DNA from: CALAED01 sp937891035
GTDB lineage: Bacteria; Actinomycetota; Actinomycetes; Streptosporangiales; Streptosporangiaceae
Assembly (NCBI GenBank): GCA_035642125.1
Contig: DASQSZ010000079.1
Location: 1 to 13,226, forward strand
Reading direction: 5' to 3'
DNA: 13,226 nt
Position 1 is the stretch's first letter, and each line of letters opens with the position of its first letter. The notes beneath the pieces were generated by a model. The model saw nothing but the letters and a program-made list of their open reading frames with translations. It was not told the origin of the DNA and did no database searches. Positions 1 through 6,175 of the stretch are shown here, in pieces. A program made the position numbers and the translations under genes.

Positions 1-744
1 TTTGCCGATGCGTCGGGCGCGCAGCCCCCGCCCCTGGCCTATGTCGAGGGCATCTACATGTTTTTGGTGCACGGAGACCCCGCATGCATCGACCGGCTCG
101 CGCGGGCCAGGGAAGAGTTCCGGGCCACCGGCCACAGCGGAGACGCGCACATGGCCACGATGTTTTGGGCGATGGCCGCCGCCTTCCTTGGCGACCGGCA
201 CACCGCCGTGTCGGCCTGCGACACCTATGTCGCCGAGGCCGACGCCGCCGGCGCCGAGTGGGCGCGCACCTGGGCCCAATGGTGCGCCGGCCTCACCGAA
301 CTCCTGCACGGGGACCCCGGTCGCGCGCTCATGCCGCTGTGTAACGCGCTCGTGCGACAACAGGCCATCGACGACCGCTGGGGCCCCGCGTGGGTGGTGG
401 AAACCCTCGCCTGGACCGCGAGCGCACTCGGACACCCCCACCATGCCGCACGGCTGTTGGGCACCGCCCACCGCCAGCGCCAGGTGACCGGTGCCGCACT
501 CGCCGGACTCAAACCCTTTCACCGCCTCCACACCCGCACGAAGAGCCAGGTGTGCGAGCACTTGGTGCCCCAGGCGTACACCGAGGCCTGGCGGCGCGGC
601 GCGCAATCCGAGGACGGCATCGCGCTCGCGCTCGGCATCGCGCACGAGGTCTTCGCGCGGACGGCGGCGGCCGAGCGGGCCCGGCCGCGGGACCGGGAGG
701 AAGGGGTGCCGGCCGACGCCGGCGTCGCTCACCACACAGAGTGA
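1..744 (+). CDS. C-terminal part of a large TPR-rich regulator/ATPase-like protein (5' end outside window)
   Basis: The frame is open from the first base to the TGA at 742-744, giving 247 residues with no start of its own, so this is the tail of a larger protein. It is alanine-rich and helical. The stretch HPHHAARLLGTAHRQRQVTG followed by a Cys/His region, an EAWRRG segment and DGIALALG resembles the end of the TPR-like domain in large LuxR/AfsR-type ATP-binding regulators and related kinase-linked proteins. In many such proteins a LuxR helix-turn-helix follows, but here the chain ends in a polar tail (RARPRDREEG) without one, so any DNA-binding or kinase domain would have to be upstream. It lies 138 bp before the SARP gene on the same strand. 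A role in controlling the lasso cluster is possible but unsupported. The family call is tentative. Confidence 0.6.
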   Translation, partial: FADASGAQPPPLAYVEGIYMFLVHGDPACIDRLARAREEFRATGHSGDAHMATMFWAMAAAFLGDRHTAVSACDTYVAEADAAGAEWARTWAQWCAGLTELLHGDPGRALMPLCNALVRQQAIDDRWGPAWVVETLAWTASALGHPHHAARLLGTAHRQRQVTGAALAGLKPFHRLHTRTKSQVCEHLVPQAYTEAWRRGAQSEDGIALALGIAHEVFARTAAAERARPRDREEGVPADAGVAHHTE

Positions 745-771
745 CCGAGGCGATACCGAGAGGTGACTTCT

Positions 772-799
772 GGGCGGCAAAGTCGCCAACGCGCCGCCC
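772..799 (+). terminator. GC-rich hairpin after the upstream regulator gene
   Basis: GGGCGGC at 772-778 pairs perfectly with GCCGCCC at 793-799 across a 14-nt loop, 27 bases after the stop at 744. No U-run follows, as is common for actinomycete terminators, so this is only a candidate end of the upstream transcript. Confidence 0.35.
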
Positions 800-820
800 G
801 CGGCGGTCCAAGGAGGCGGG

Positions 821-858
821 GGTAACAGCAATTTTTACCAACAGTCATAAATATGGTA
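821..858 (+). promoter_or_regulatory. AT-rich promoter region of the SARP gene with TACCA/TGGTA dyads
   Basis: This is a short AT-rich island in GC-rich DNA directly before the SARP gene. It holds GGTAA (821-825) facing TTACC (835-839), and TACCA (836-840) facing TGGTA (854-858) with 13 bases between. The region around 846-858 (TAAATATGGTAT) could contain a -10 box, but I cannot fix one. The 10-mer TTTTACCAAC at 833-842 recurs exactly in the cupin promoter at 10399-10408. A regulator binding here is inference. Confidence 0.4.
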
Positions 859-882
859 TCGGTGCAGCATTAGGGATCTTCA

Positions 883-1665
883 ATGCGTAGGATGGAATTT
901 GGCGTGCTGGGGCCATTCGAGGCGCTGGTCGACCAACGGCCGACCCCGATCCCGCGTGGCCGACAGCGCGTGCTGCTGGCCACGCTCGTCCTGCACACCG
1001 GCGAAGTCGTCGGCGTCGATGAGTTGCTCGAGCGCATGTGGGGCGATCGGCTGCCCGGCAGCCCCCGCGGCGCCCTGCAGATCTGCCTGACCCGGGTGCG
1101 CCGCTGGCTGGACGTCCAAGGCGAGGGGGCGGCGCGGCTGCTCACGACCGAGTCGGCGGGGTACGTTCTGCGGTTGCCGCCGCAAAACGTCGACCTGCTG
1201 CGCTTCCGCGACTCGCTGCGCGCCGCCGAGGCCGCCGCCGAACGCGGCGATCTTGTCGGCCAGTGGGCCGCGCTGGCGACCGTCCTGTCGCTGTGGCGCG
1301 GCCCGGTTCTGGCGGACGTTCATTCCGACTCGCTGCAGCAGGACGTGATCCCTCGGATCACCGAGGAGTACCTGCGCGCGCTCGAATGGCGGCACGAGGT
1401 CGGGTTCGCGCTGGGGCGGCACGACCGGCTGGTGGGCGAACTGCTCGCGCTCACCAGGAAATACCCCTACCGGGAGCGGTACTGGGGGCAGCTCATGCGC
1501 GCGCTGTGCCGCTGCGGGCGGCAGGTCGAGGCGCTGGACGCCTACCGCCGGGTGCGCACCCGGCTGCGGGAGGAGATCGGCGTCGACCCGGGGCCGGAGT
1601 TGCGCCGTCTGCACGTGGCGATCTTGCGCAACGACCCGGCGGGGGTGCCCAATGGAGCCCGCTGA
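883..1665 (+). CDS. SARP-family transcriptional activator (probable cluster-situated regulator)
   Basis: This 260-residue protein has the two-domain layout and length of small Streptomyces antibiotic regulatory proteins. An OmpR-like winged helix (about residues 1-95) opens with EFGVLGPFEAL, contains RVLLATLVLHTGEVVGVDEL and ends with a hairpin around TTESAGYVL. A bacterial transcriptional activation domain (about 100-245) follows, with LWRGPVLADV and the C-terminal EALDAYRRVRTRLREEIGVD and DPGPELRRLH motifs. The family binds heptameric direct repeats spaced 11 bp apart and recruits RNA polymerase; just such repeats lie at 3299-3327, before the lasso precursor. The ATG at 883 is chosen because GGGA at 873-876 sits six bases upstream; ATG 892 is an alternative without a well-placed ribosome site. 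The 3' end overlaps the flavin reductase gene by 14 bases, suggesting co-transcription. The family call is firm; the target is inferred. Confidence 0.92.
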   Translation: MRRMEFGVLGPFEALVDQRPTPIPRGRQRVLLATLVLHTGEVVGVDELLERMWGDRLPGSPRGALQICLTRVRRWLDVQGEGAARLLTTESAGYVLRLPPQNVDLLRFRDSLRAAEAAAERGDLVGQWAALATVLSLWRGPVLADVHSDSLQQDVIPRITEEYLRALEWRHEVGFALGRHDRLVGELLALTRKYPYRERYWGQLMRALCRCGRQVEALDAYRRVRTRLREEIGVDPGPELRRLHVAILRNDPAGVPNGAR

Positions 1666-2170
1666 CGGGTTCCGCCGCCCGGGTCCTGAGGAGTTCCGCC
1701 ACGTGCTCGGGCACTTCTGCACCGGCGTCACCGTGATCACCACCGCGTGCGGCGGCCATCTGGCCGGATTCACCTGCCAGGCCTTCAGCGCTCTGTCGAT
1801 CGACCCGCCGCTGGTGCTGTTCTGCGTGGCTGGCACCTCGGCGACCTGGCCGTGGATCCGGCAGTCCCGGCTGTTTTGCGTTAATGTCCTGGCCGCCGAT
1901 CAGGCCGAGCTTGGCCGGCGCTTCGCCGCCCGCGGGGCGCGCCGCTTCGACCGGCTCGATCTGGGTCGCACTCCGGGCGGCGCCCCCATGTTGCCCGGCG
2001 CCACCGCGTGGATCGGCTGCACGCTGGAGAACCATTTCCCCGCCGGTGATCACACCATCGCCGTCGGCCGCGTCTCCGAGCTGCTGGCCGACTCATCCCG
2101 CGCCCCTCTGCTGTGCTTCCGGGGCCGCCTGGCGCCGGGTCCCGCGCCGCCGCTTGGGCACCTGTGCTGA
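1652..2170 (+). CDS. Flavin reductase (HpaC-like, FMN-binding split-barrel), likely partner of a two-component monooxygenase
   Basis: The 172-residue product carries the N-terminal signature of short-chain NAD(P)H:flavin oxidoreductases: FRHVLGHFCTGVTVIT, then GGHLAGFTCQAFSALSIDPP and a VLFCV strand, with a CVNVLAADQAEL segment further on. These soluble enzymes reduce FMN or FAD with NAD(P)H and pass the free reduced flavin to a separate oxygenase. The length is normal for the family, although the last 20 residues after LLCFRGRL are proline-rich and atypical. The ATG at 1652 lies inside the end of the SARP gene (14-base overlap), so the two are probably translated together. The gene is convergent with the luciferase-like monooxygenase at 2210-3208, 39 bases away, a natural partner. 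Whether the pair acts on the lasso peptide is inference. Confidence 0.88.
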   Translation: MEPADGFRRPGPEEFRHVLGHFCTGVTVITTACGGHLAGFTCQAFSALSIDPPLVLFCVAGTSATWPWIRQSRLFCVNVLAADQAELGRRFAARGARRFDRLDLGRTPGGAPMLPGATAWIGCTLENHFPAGDHTIAVGRVSELLADSSRAPLLCFRGRLAPGPAPPLGHLC

Positions 2171-2209
2171 CCGGCGTCCCCCGGGGCGATCTTCCCGGCA
2201 TCCCCGGCG

Positions 2210-3208
2210 TTACCCCGGCAGCGCGGCGACGGCCTTGGCCAGCAGCTCGTACGAGCGGACGCGGTGCTCGAGGCCGTGCGCCACCGTCATCGCCATCAGC
2301 TCATCGGCCCCGGTTGCCGCGAGCAACTCGCCCACCCGGCGGCCGACGGTGCCGGGCCCGCCGATGAGGTGGCCGGCCATCCGTTCGCGCACGGCCGCGC
2401 GTTCCCTTTCCGGGACGATGTAGCGGGCGGCCGCGTCGGGTGTGAGGTTGGGCGCGTCGCGGGTCCCCGCCAGGGACTTGTGCAAGATCACCTCGATCGG
2501 CCTGCTCAGCCGCTCCGCCTCGGCGTCGGTGTCGGCCACCAGTACCGACGCGGCCACGATCGCACGCGGGTGCGGCCGTGCCGGGGACGGGCGGAAGGAC
2601 TCCCGGTAGGCGCGCAGCGCGGACACCGCGTTCTCGGGGCGTACGTGATGCCCGAACGCGAACGGCAGCCCCAGCTCGCCGGCGAAGACCGCGGTTGCGA
2701 CGCTCGACCCCAGCAGCCAGCAGCCGGGGCGGTTCCCCGCGGCGGGTACCGCCGCGATCCCGCCCTCCGCCGGGTCGTCGAAGTATCCCAGCAGACGGCG
2801 CACCTGCTCGCGGAAGGACTCCGCGCCGGGCGGGGCGCTGACGCGGCGCAGCTCGCGGGCGGTCGCCGAGTCGGTGCCGGGCGAGCGGCCAACGCCCAAG
2901 TCGATACGTCCCGGGTTGAGTGCCTCCAGGGTGCCGAACTGCTCGGCGACCACCAGCGGTGGATGGTTGGGCAGCATCACCCCGCCCGACCCGACCCGCA
3001 GCCGCGAGGTCCGGGCGGCGATGTGGGCGACCAGTACCGGCGGCGCGCAGCTGGCGATGAACGGCGCGTTGTGGTGCTCGGCCACCCAGAACCGCAGGTA
3101 GCCCAGCCGCTCCACCTCGACGGCGAGGTCGACCGCCTCGCGCAGCGCCTGAGTGGGGGAGGTGGTGGTCCACACCGGCGCCGTCTCCAGCACCGAGATG
3201 TCGATCAT
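2210..3208 (-). CDS. Luciferase-like flavin-dependent monooxygenase (LLM class, YhbW/MsnO8-like group)
   Basis: The 332-residue protein closely matches the 'luciferase family oxidoreductase group 1' pattern. It has a start like MIDISVLETAPV, the AERLGY-type helix (here VERLGYLRFWVAEHHNAPF), then RVGSGGVMLPNHPPLVVAEQ, FGTLEALNPGRIDLGVGRSPGTD, and a C-terminal GGPGTVGRRVGELLAATGADE. The length agrees with E. coli YhbW (about 335 residues). Such TIM-barrel enzymes use FMNH2 supplied by a reductase and O2 to oxidise small substrates, and some act in natural-product pathways. The start at 3208 is preceded on its strand by AAGGGA five bases from the ATG; the upstream in-frame ATG at 3370 would run into the precursor promoter. 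It diverges from the lasso operon and converges on the flavin reductase gene. Its substrate is unknown; oxidation of Met15 or a Trp of the peptide is a hypothesis. Confidence 0.9.
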   Translation of the reverse strand: MIDISVLETAPVWTTTSPTQALREAVDLAVEVERLGYLRFWVAEHHNAPFIASCAPPVLVAHIAARTSRLRVGSGGVMLPNHPPLVVAEQFGTLEALNPGRIDLGVGRSPGTDSATARELRRVSAPPGAESFREQVRRLLGYFDDPAEGGIAAVPAAGNRPGCWLLGSSVATAVFAGELGLPFAFGHHVRPENAVSALRAYRESFRPSPARPHPRAIVAASVLVADTDAEAERLSRPIEVILHKSLAGTRDAPNLTPDAAARYIVPERERAAVRERMAGHLIGGPGTVGRRVGELLAATGADELMAMTVAHGLEHRVRSYELLAKAVAALPG

Positions 3209-3298
3209 AAGAGTCCCTTTCGGCGGAATTGCAGGCTCGACAAATCTCCGCCACCGGGCCGCTGGATGGCAATAATCCCCTTCGCGCCAGAGGCTTTG

Positions 3299-3327
3299 TG
3301 AAAGGCAACTGAAAGTGAAGTGAAACC
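3299..3327 (+). promoter_or_regulatory. Putative SARP operator: three TGAAA heptamers at 11-bp period
   Basis: Direct repeats TGAAAGG (3299-3305), TGAAAGT (3310-3316) and TGAAACC (3321-3327) start exactly 11 bp apart, separated by CAAC and GAAG. Seven-base repeats with four-base spacers on one helical face, overlapping the -35 region, are the known SARP binding geometry. A SARP gene lies 1.6 kb upstream. The core bases (TGAAA) differ from the TCGAG-like core of DnrI/ActII-ORF4 sites, so the match is to spacing rather than to a published consensus. Confidence 0.65.
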
Positions 3328-3337
3328 GCCCGCTCTC

Positions 3338-3343
3338 TACCGT
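3338..3343 (+). promoter_or_regulatory. Candidate -10 box of the lasso operon promoter
   Basis: TACCGT fits the TANNNT pattern of actinomycete -10 boxes. It begins 10 bases after the third TGAAA heptamer, so those repeats occupy the -35 position, typical of SARP-dependent promoters that lack a good -35. Transcription would start near 3350, giving a leader of roughly 80 nt before the precursor ATG at 3432. Confidence 0.45.
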
Positions 3344-3384
3344 GAACCTGTCACTGGTTCGGCGGAGCACCCTTCCGTCCGCCG
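3344..3384 (+). other. Two inverted repeats in the precursor promoter/leader
   Basis: GAACC (3344-3348) faces GGTTC (3356-3360) across 7 bases, and CGGCGGA (3360-3366) faces TCCGCCG (3378-3384) across 11 bases. The first spans the likely transcription start and could be an operator. The second would form a 7-bp hairpin in the 5' leader. No function is assigned. Confidence 0.4.
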
Positions 3385-3385
3385 G

Positions 3386-3405
3386 AAAAGCCAGAAAAAG
3401 CCAGA
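3386..3405 (+). repeat. Perfect 10-bp tandem duplication in the 5' leader
   Basis: AAAAGCCAGA occurs twice head to tail (3386-3395, 3396-3405), followed by a degenerate AAACCGGAGA. The purine-rich tract lies just before the Shine-Dalgarno sequence and keeps the leader unstructured there, which may favour ribosome loading. Confidence 0.6.
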
Positions 3406-3414
3406 AAACCGGAG

Positions 3415-3422
3415 AAGGAGGT
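3415..3422 (+). promoter_or_regulatory. Near-perfect Shine-Dalgarno sequence of the precursor gene
   Basis: AAGGAGGT at 3415-3422 is fully complementary to the 16S rRNA 3' end and ends nine bases before the ATG at 3432. It is the strongest ribosome site I see in the window, as expected for a stoichiometric peptide substrate, and it settles the start against the in-frame ATG at 3342. Confidence 0.8.
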
Positions 3423-3431
3423 GGACAAATA

Positions 3432-3554
3432 ATGGAAAAGGCCGCGGTCTACGAACCGCCCACGCTCGCCGAGGTCGGCGACTTCGCCGCCCTCACTCTC
3501 GGCCGCCCAAGCTGGGGCTTCGAGAGCGACTGGTCGTGCGTCATGTTCTGCTGA
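3432..3554 (+). CDS. Class IV-type lasso peptide precursor (LP2006-like)
   Basis: The product is a 40-residue precursor. The leader (1-23) has the actinobacterial recognition pattern Y-x-x-P-x-L-x-x-x-G: Tyr7, Pro10, Leu12 and Gly16. It also has the conserved Thr at the penultimate leader position (Thr22), so cleavage is predicted between Leu23 and Gly24. The core is GRPSWGFESDWSCVMFC. Gly1 and Glu8 are placed to form an 8-residue macrolactam, and Cys13 and Cys17 to form a tail disulfide. The core agrees at 13 of 17 positions with LP2006 (recalled as GRPNWGFENDWSCVRVC), the founding class IV lasso peptide; the changes are N4S, N9S, R15M and V16F. The gene is first in its operon, with a SARP-type promoter before it and a strong hairpin after its stop. 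Lasso identity is near certain given the neighbours. The exact topology is inferred from LP2006. Confidence 0.96.
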   Translation: MEKAAVYEPPTLAEVGDFAALTLGRPSWGFESDWSCVMFC

Positions 3555-3587
3555 CGACCGCTCCGGTGTGACTGGTTCACCCTCGGC

Positions 3588-3617
3588 TGCCGGTGCCGGG
3601 ATCACCCGGCACCGGCA
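3588..3617 (+). terminator. Perfect 13-bp hairpin between precursor and cyclase (candidate attenuator)
   Basis: TGCCGGTGCCGGG (3588-3600) and CCCGGCACCGGCA (3605-3617) pair without mismatch around an ATCA loop; CGCTTTCC follows. The stem starts 33 bases after the precursor stop and ends 40 bases before the cyclase start. With no long U-run and no separate promoter visible for the enzymes, partial termination or protection of the upstream mRNA from 3' decay is more likely than complete termination. Confidence 0.7.
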
Positions 3618-3657
3618 CGCTTTCCCAACGCACGCACCGCACGACGAGGAGCCGACG

Positions 3658-5505
3658 GTGGAGTTCTTGATCCTGCCGGACACCCCCGGTGGAGCCCGCG
3701 TCTCCGCCATCACTTCGGACCGGGCTCCCGCCGCCGGCGTCGAGGTGATCCCGCACGCGTCCGGCCGTCCCTGGATCGTCGGGCGCTGGCCTACCGGGAC
3801 GGTGACATGGGCCGCCGCCGGGCGGGCGCGCGTCGCCGTGCTGGGCTGCTCATCGGCCACCGTGTCCCGCCTGGAGCGGGCCCTGGTCGACGCCCGCTCG
3901 GTCGCCGACCTCGACGGTGCCGCCATCGGGTTGGCCGGCGCCTTCCACCTGGTCGCCTCCATCGGCGACCGGATCCGGGCGCAGGGCAGCATCTCCTCCG
4001 CGCACCAGATCTTCTTCACCGACGTGGCAGGCGTGCCGGTCGCCGCCGACCGGCCGCAGACGCTCGCCGCCCTGAACGGGGGGCGGCCCGAAGAGGAGTT
4101 GCTGGCCGCCCGCCTGATCGCTCCCTGGCCGCCCTGGCCGCTTTCCGAGCAGTGCCTGTGGAAGGGGGTCGGCGCGCTGCCCGCCGGGTGCTACCTGGAG
4201 ATCGAGGCCGGGATCCGCAGCCGCGTCGTGCGCTGGTGGCGGCCACCGCCGCCGGAGCTGCCGTTGGCGACGGCCGCGCCGCGCGTGCGGTCGGCGCTGC
4301 GCGAGGCCGTCGCCGTGCGGACCCGGGGCCGCGACATCGTCAGCGCCGATCTGTCCGGCGGCATGGACTCCACCAGCCTGTGCTACCTCGCGGCCGGTGC
4401 CGGCACCGCCGCGGACGACACCCCGGCGGGCGGCCGGGCCGGGCTGTTGACGACCCGTTGGGAGGCCGCCGACCCGGCCGACGAGGACCGGCTCTGGGCC
4501 GACCGGGCCGCGCGTGGGCTGCCCGCGGCCGATCACCTCGTGCTGCCCCACCGCACCTCCCCGGCCTGGTTCGCCGGCCTGACCGAACTCGACCCCGACA
4601 TCGAGGCGCCGTTCGCCTGGATCCGCACCCGGGCCCGGCTCACGCACCTGGCCCGGCAGGTCGCCGCCCGGGGCTCCACCATCCACCTGACCGGGCACGG
4701 CGGGGACGAGTTGTTCTTGACCACCCCCCTGTACCTGCACACCCTGCTGCGCACTCAGGGTCTGCGGGCGATCGGCTGTCTGCGCGCCCAGCGCGCCCTC
4801 TACCGGTGGCCGCTCGGCTCGACCCTGCGGGCGCTACTTGGCAATGCCTCCTTCGGCGCGTGGCTGGCCGGCACCGCCGGCACGCTCACCGAGCCGATCC
4901 GCGAGGCCGCCCCCCGCCCCTCGTTCGGCTGGGGAATCGCGCACCGGCTCCCCTCCTGGGTCACCGCCGAGGCGGCCGACGCGGCCCGCGGCCTGCTCCG
5001 CGAGGCCGGGCGGGCCGACCCCGAGCCGTTGGCGCCGCTGCGCGGCCAGCACGCCGCCCTGCAAGATGCGCGGCTGTGCGGCGACACGTTGCGCCGGGTC
5101 GACCGGCTGACCTCCCGGTCCGGGGTCTCCTGGCAGGCGCCGTTCGTGGACGACCGAGTCATCGAGGCCGCCCTGGCCGTCCGGACGGCGGACGTGGCCA
5201 CCCCCGACCGCTACAAGCCCGCGCTGGCCGAGGCCATGCGGGGCCTGGTGCCCGACGAGATCCTGGGCCGCTCGACCAAGTCCGAGTACAGCGCGGAAAT
5301 CTACCGCAGCCTGCGCCGCCATCGTGCCGAGCTGCTGGAGCTGTGCGAGGACATGCGGCTGGCCCGCCTCGGCCTCGTCGACGCCGCGGCCTTGCGCCAA
5401 GCGTTGCTGGTGCTGCCGCCCTCATCCCTCACGCTGATGCCGCTCGTGACGACCTTCGCCTGCGAAAGCTGGGTCCGGGCCATCGAGAACGGAGACCGAC
5501 CATGA
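3658..5505 (+). CDS. Lasso cyclase (asparagine synthetase B-like, lasso 'C' protein)
   Basis: This enzyme is predicted to adenylate the side chain of core Glu8 and form the isopeptide bond with the new Gly1 amine, threading the tail. The 615-residue length is typical for lasso cyclases. An N-terminal domain (about 1-200) has lost the glutaminase Cys at position 2, consistent with no use of glutamine. The synthetase domain has the pyrophosphate loop SGGMDS at 233-238, the motif TGHGGDE at 345-351 and a C-terminal TKSEYS segment with the expected basic residue. The GTG at 3658 is preferred because GAGGAG (3646-3651) lies six bases upstream; the in-frame ATG at 3568 would start ahead of the 3588-3617 hairpin and translate it. 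The stop overlaps the RRE gene start (ATGA), indicating coupled translation. Confidence 0.95.
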   Translation: MEFLILPDTPGGARVSAITSDRAPAAGVEVIPHASGRPWIVGRWPTGTVTWAAAGRARVAVLGCSSATVSRLERALVDARSVADLDGAAIGLAGAFHLVASIGDRIRAQGSISSAHQIFFTDVAGVPVAADRPQTLAALNGGRPEEELLAARLIAPWPPWPLSEQCLWKGVGALPAGCYLEIEAGIRSRVVRWWRPPPPELPLATAAPRVRSALREAVAVRTRGRDIVSADLSGGMDSTSLCYLAAGAGTAADDTPAGGRAGLLTTRWEAADPADEDRLWADRAARGLPAADHLVLPHRTSPAWFAGLTELDPDIEAPFAWIRTRARLTHLARQVAARGSTIHLTGHGGDELFLTTPLYLHTLLRTQGLRAIGCLRAQRALYRWPLGSTLRALLGNASFGAWLAGTAGTLTEPIREAAPRPSFGWGIAHRLPSWVTAEAADAARGLLREAGRADPEPLAPLRGQHAALQDARLCGDTLRRVDRLTSRSGVSWQAPFVDDRVIEAALAVRTADVATPDRYKPALAEAMRGLVPDEILGRSTKSEYSAEIYRSLRRHRAELLELCEDMRLARLGLVDAAALRQALLVLPPSSLTLMPLVTTFACESWVRAIENGDRP

Positions 5506-5753
5506 CCCTGTCAGCCGACGTCACGCTCACCGACACCGAGCACGGCATGGTCCTGCTCGACGAGCGGACCGGCCGTTACTGGACCCTCAACCTCACCGGG
5601 ACGGCCGTCATCCGGCTGCTGCTTGAGGGCCGCACGGCCGATGACGCGGCCGCCGCCCTGTGCGCCGATCACCCCGAGGCCGCCGACCGGGTGGCCGCCG
5701 ACGTAGGGGCGTTCGTGGCTTCCCTGTACGAGGCGAAGGTGATCGCCCCATGA
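5502..5753 (+). CDS. PqqD-like RiPP recognition element (lasso B1/E protein)
   Basis: This 83-residue stand-alone protein has the PqqD winged-helix pattern: a beta-hairpin around MVLLDERTGRYWTLNLTGTA, then helices with LLLEGRTADDAAAALC and a C-terminal VAADVGAFVASLYEAKVI helix. In split lasso systems it binds the leader, especially the Tyr-x-x-Pro region, and delivers the precursor to the peptidase; the precursor's Tyr7/Pro10 fit. It overlaps the cyclase and peptidase genes by four bases each (ATGA), so the three are likely made together in fixed ratio. The short length and position between cyclase and peptidase genes are standard for actinobacterial lasso clusters. Confidence 0.94.
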   Translation: MTLSADVTLTDTEHGMVLLDERTGRYWTLNLTGTAVIRLLLEGRTADDAAAALCADHPEAADRVAADVGAFVASLYEAKVIAP

Positions 5754-6175
5754 CCATCCCGGTGGCGCTGGAACCCCCCGCCCGCCTCACCCGGCGGCGC
5801 CGGGCAGCCGCCAGGGCCGCCGTGGTGCTCGCCCGGCTGCTGATACGGCTGCCTCCCCGCCGGATGCGGTCGGTGCTGGTGGCGGTGCGACGTGGAGCGC
5901 GGCCCGCCTCCGCGGCCCAAGCGCTGGCGGCGCGTGCGGCGGTGGTGTCGGTGAGCGTGCAGTGCGCCGGACAGGGCTGCCTGCAGCGCTCGCTGGCCAC
6001 CGCGCTGCTGTGCCGGGCCGCCGGTTCCTGGCCGGACTGGTGCACCGGCGTGCGCACCGAGCCGTTTCGTGCGCACGCCTGGGTGGAGGTCGCCGGCCGT
6101 CCGGTCGGCGAGCGCCCCGAGGTGGCGGCCTTCCACAAGGTCATGGTGGTGCCCGCTCCGAGGAGGCGGGGGTGA
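5750..6175 (+). CDS. Lasso leader peptidase (transglutaminase-like, lasso B2/B protein)
   Basis: The 141-residue product is a stand-alone transglutaminase-fold cysteine protease that removes the leader. The conserved block GQGCLQRSLATALL places the catalytic Cys at residue 77, and FRAHAWVEVAGRPVGE places the catalytic His at 109. An acidic third member is not certain; Glu121 follows His at the usual distance, with no Asp nearby. The Arg/Ala-rich first 60 residues form the helical N-terminal part common in this family. Its partner is the RRE protein encoded just upstream, whose stop overlaps this start (ATGA). The predicted cut is after precursor Leu23, next to Thr22. The stop overlaps the following GTG start (GTGA). 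Confidence 0.94.
   Translation: MTIPVALEPPARLTRRRRAAARAAVVLARLLIRLPPRRMRSVLVAVRRGARPASAAQALAARAAVVSVSVQCAGQGCLQRSLATALLCRAAGSWPDWCTGVRTEPFRAHAWVEVAGRPVGERPEVAAFHKVMVVPAPRRRG

Noticed and set aside
809..860. AAGGAGG near 810 as the ribosome site of a small gene before the SARP gene
   Set aside because: No ATG or GTG lies within a usable distance and stops follow quickly; the first ATG (853-855) is nearly 40 bases away.
2171..2209. Bidirectional terminator between the flavin reductase and monooxygenase genes
   Set aside because: The gap is C/G-rich with CCCCCGGGG and repeated CCCCGG runs, but I could not draw a convincing stem-loop or any U-run.
3209..3370. Monooxygenase extended to ATG 3370 on the minus strand
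   Set aside because: The extension crosses the SARP-type repeats, and the conserved protein begins at MIDIS with a good ribosome site before 3208.
3342..3431. Longer precursor starting at ATG 3342 (70 residues)
   Set aside because: It would begin at the candidate -10 box, lacks a ribosome site and gives an atypical leader, while ATG 3432 has a near-perfect AAGGAGGT.
3568..3657. Cyclase starting at ATG 3568
   Set aside because: The added 30 residues match no cyclase feature and are encoded by the 3588-3617 hairpin; GTG 3658 has a GAGGAG ribosome site.
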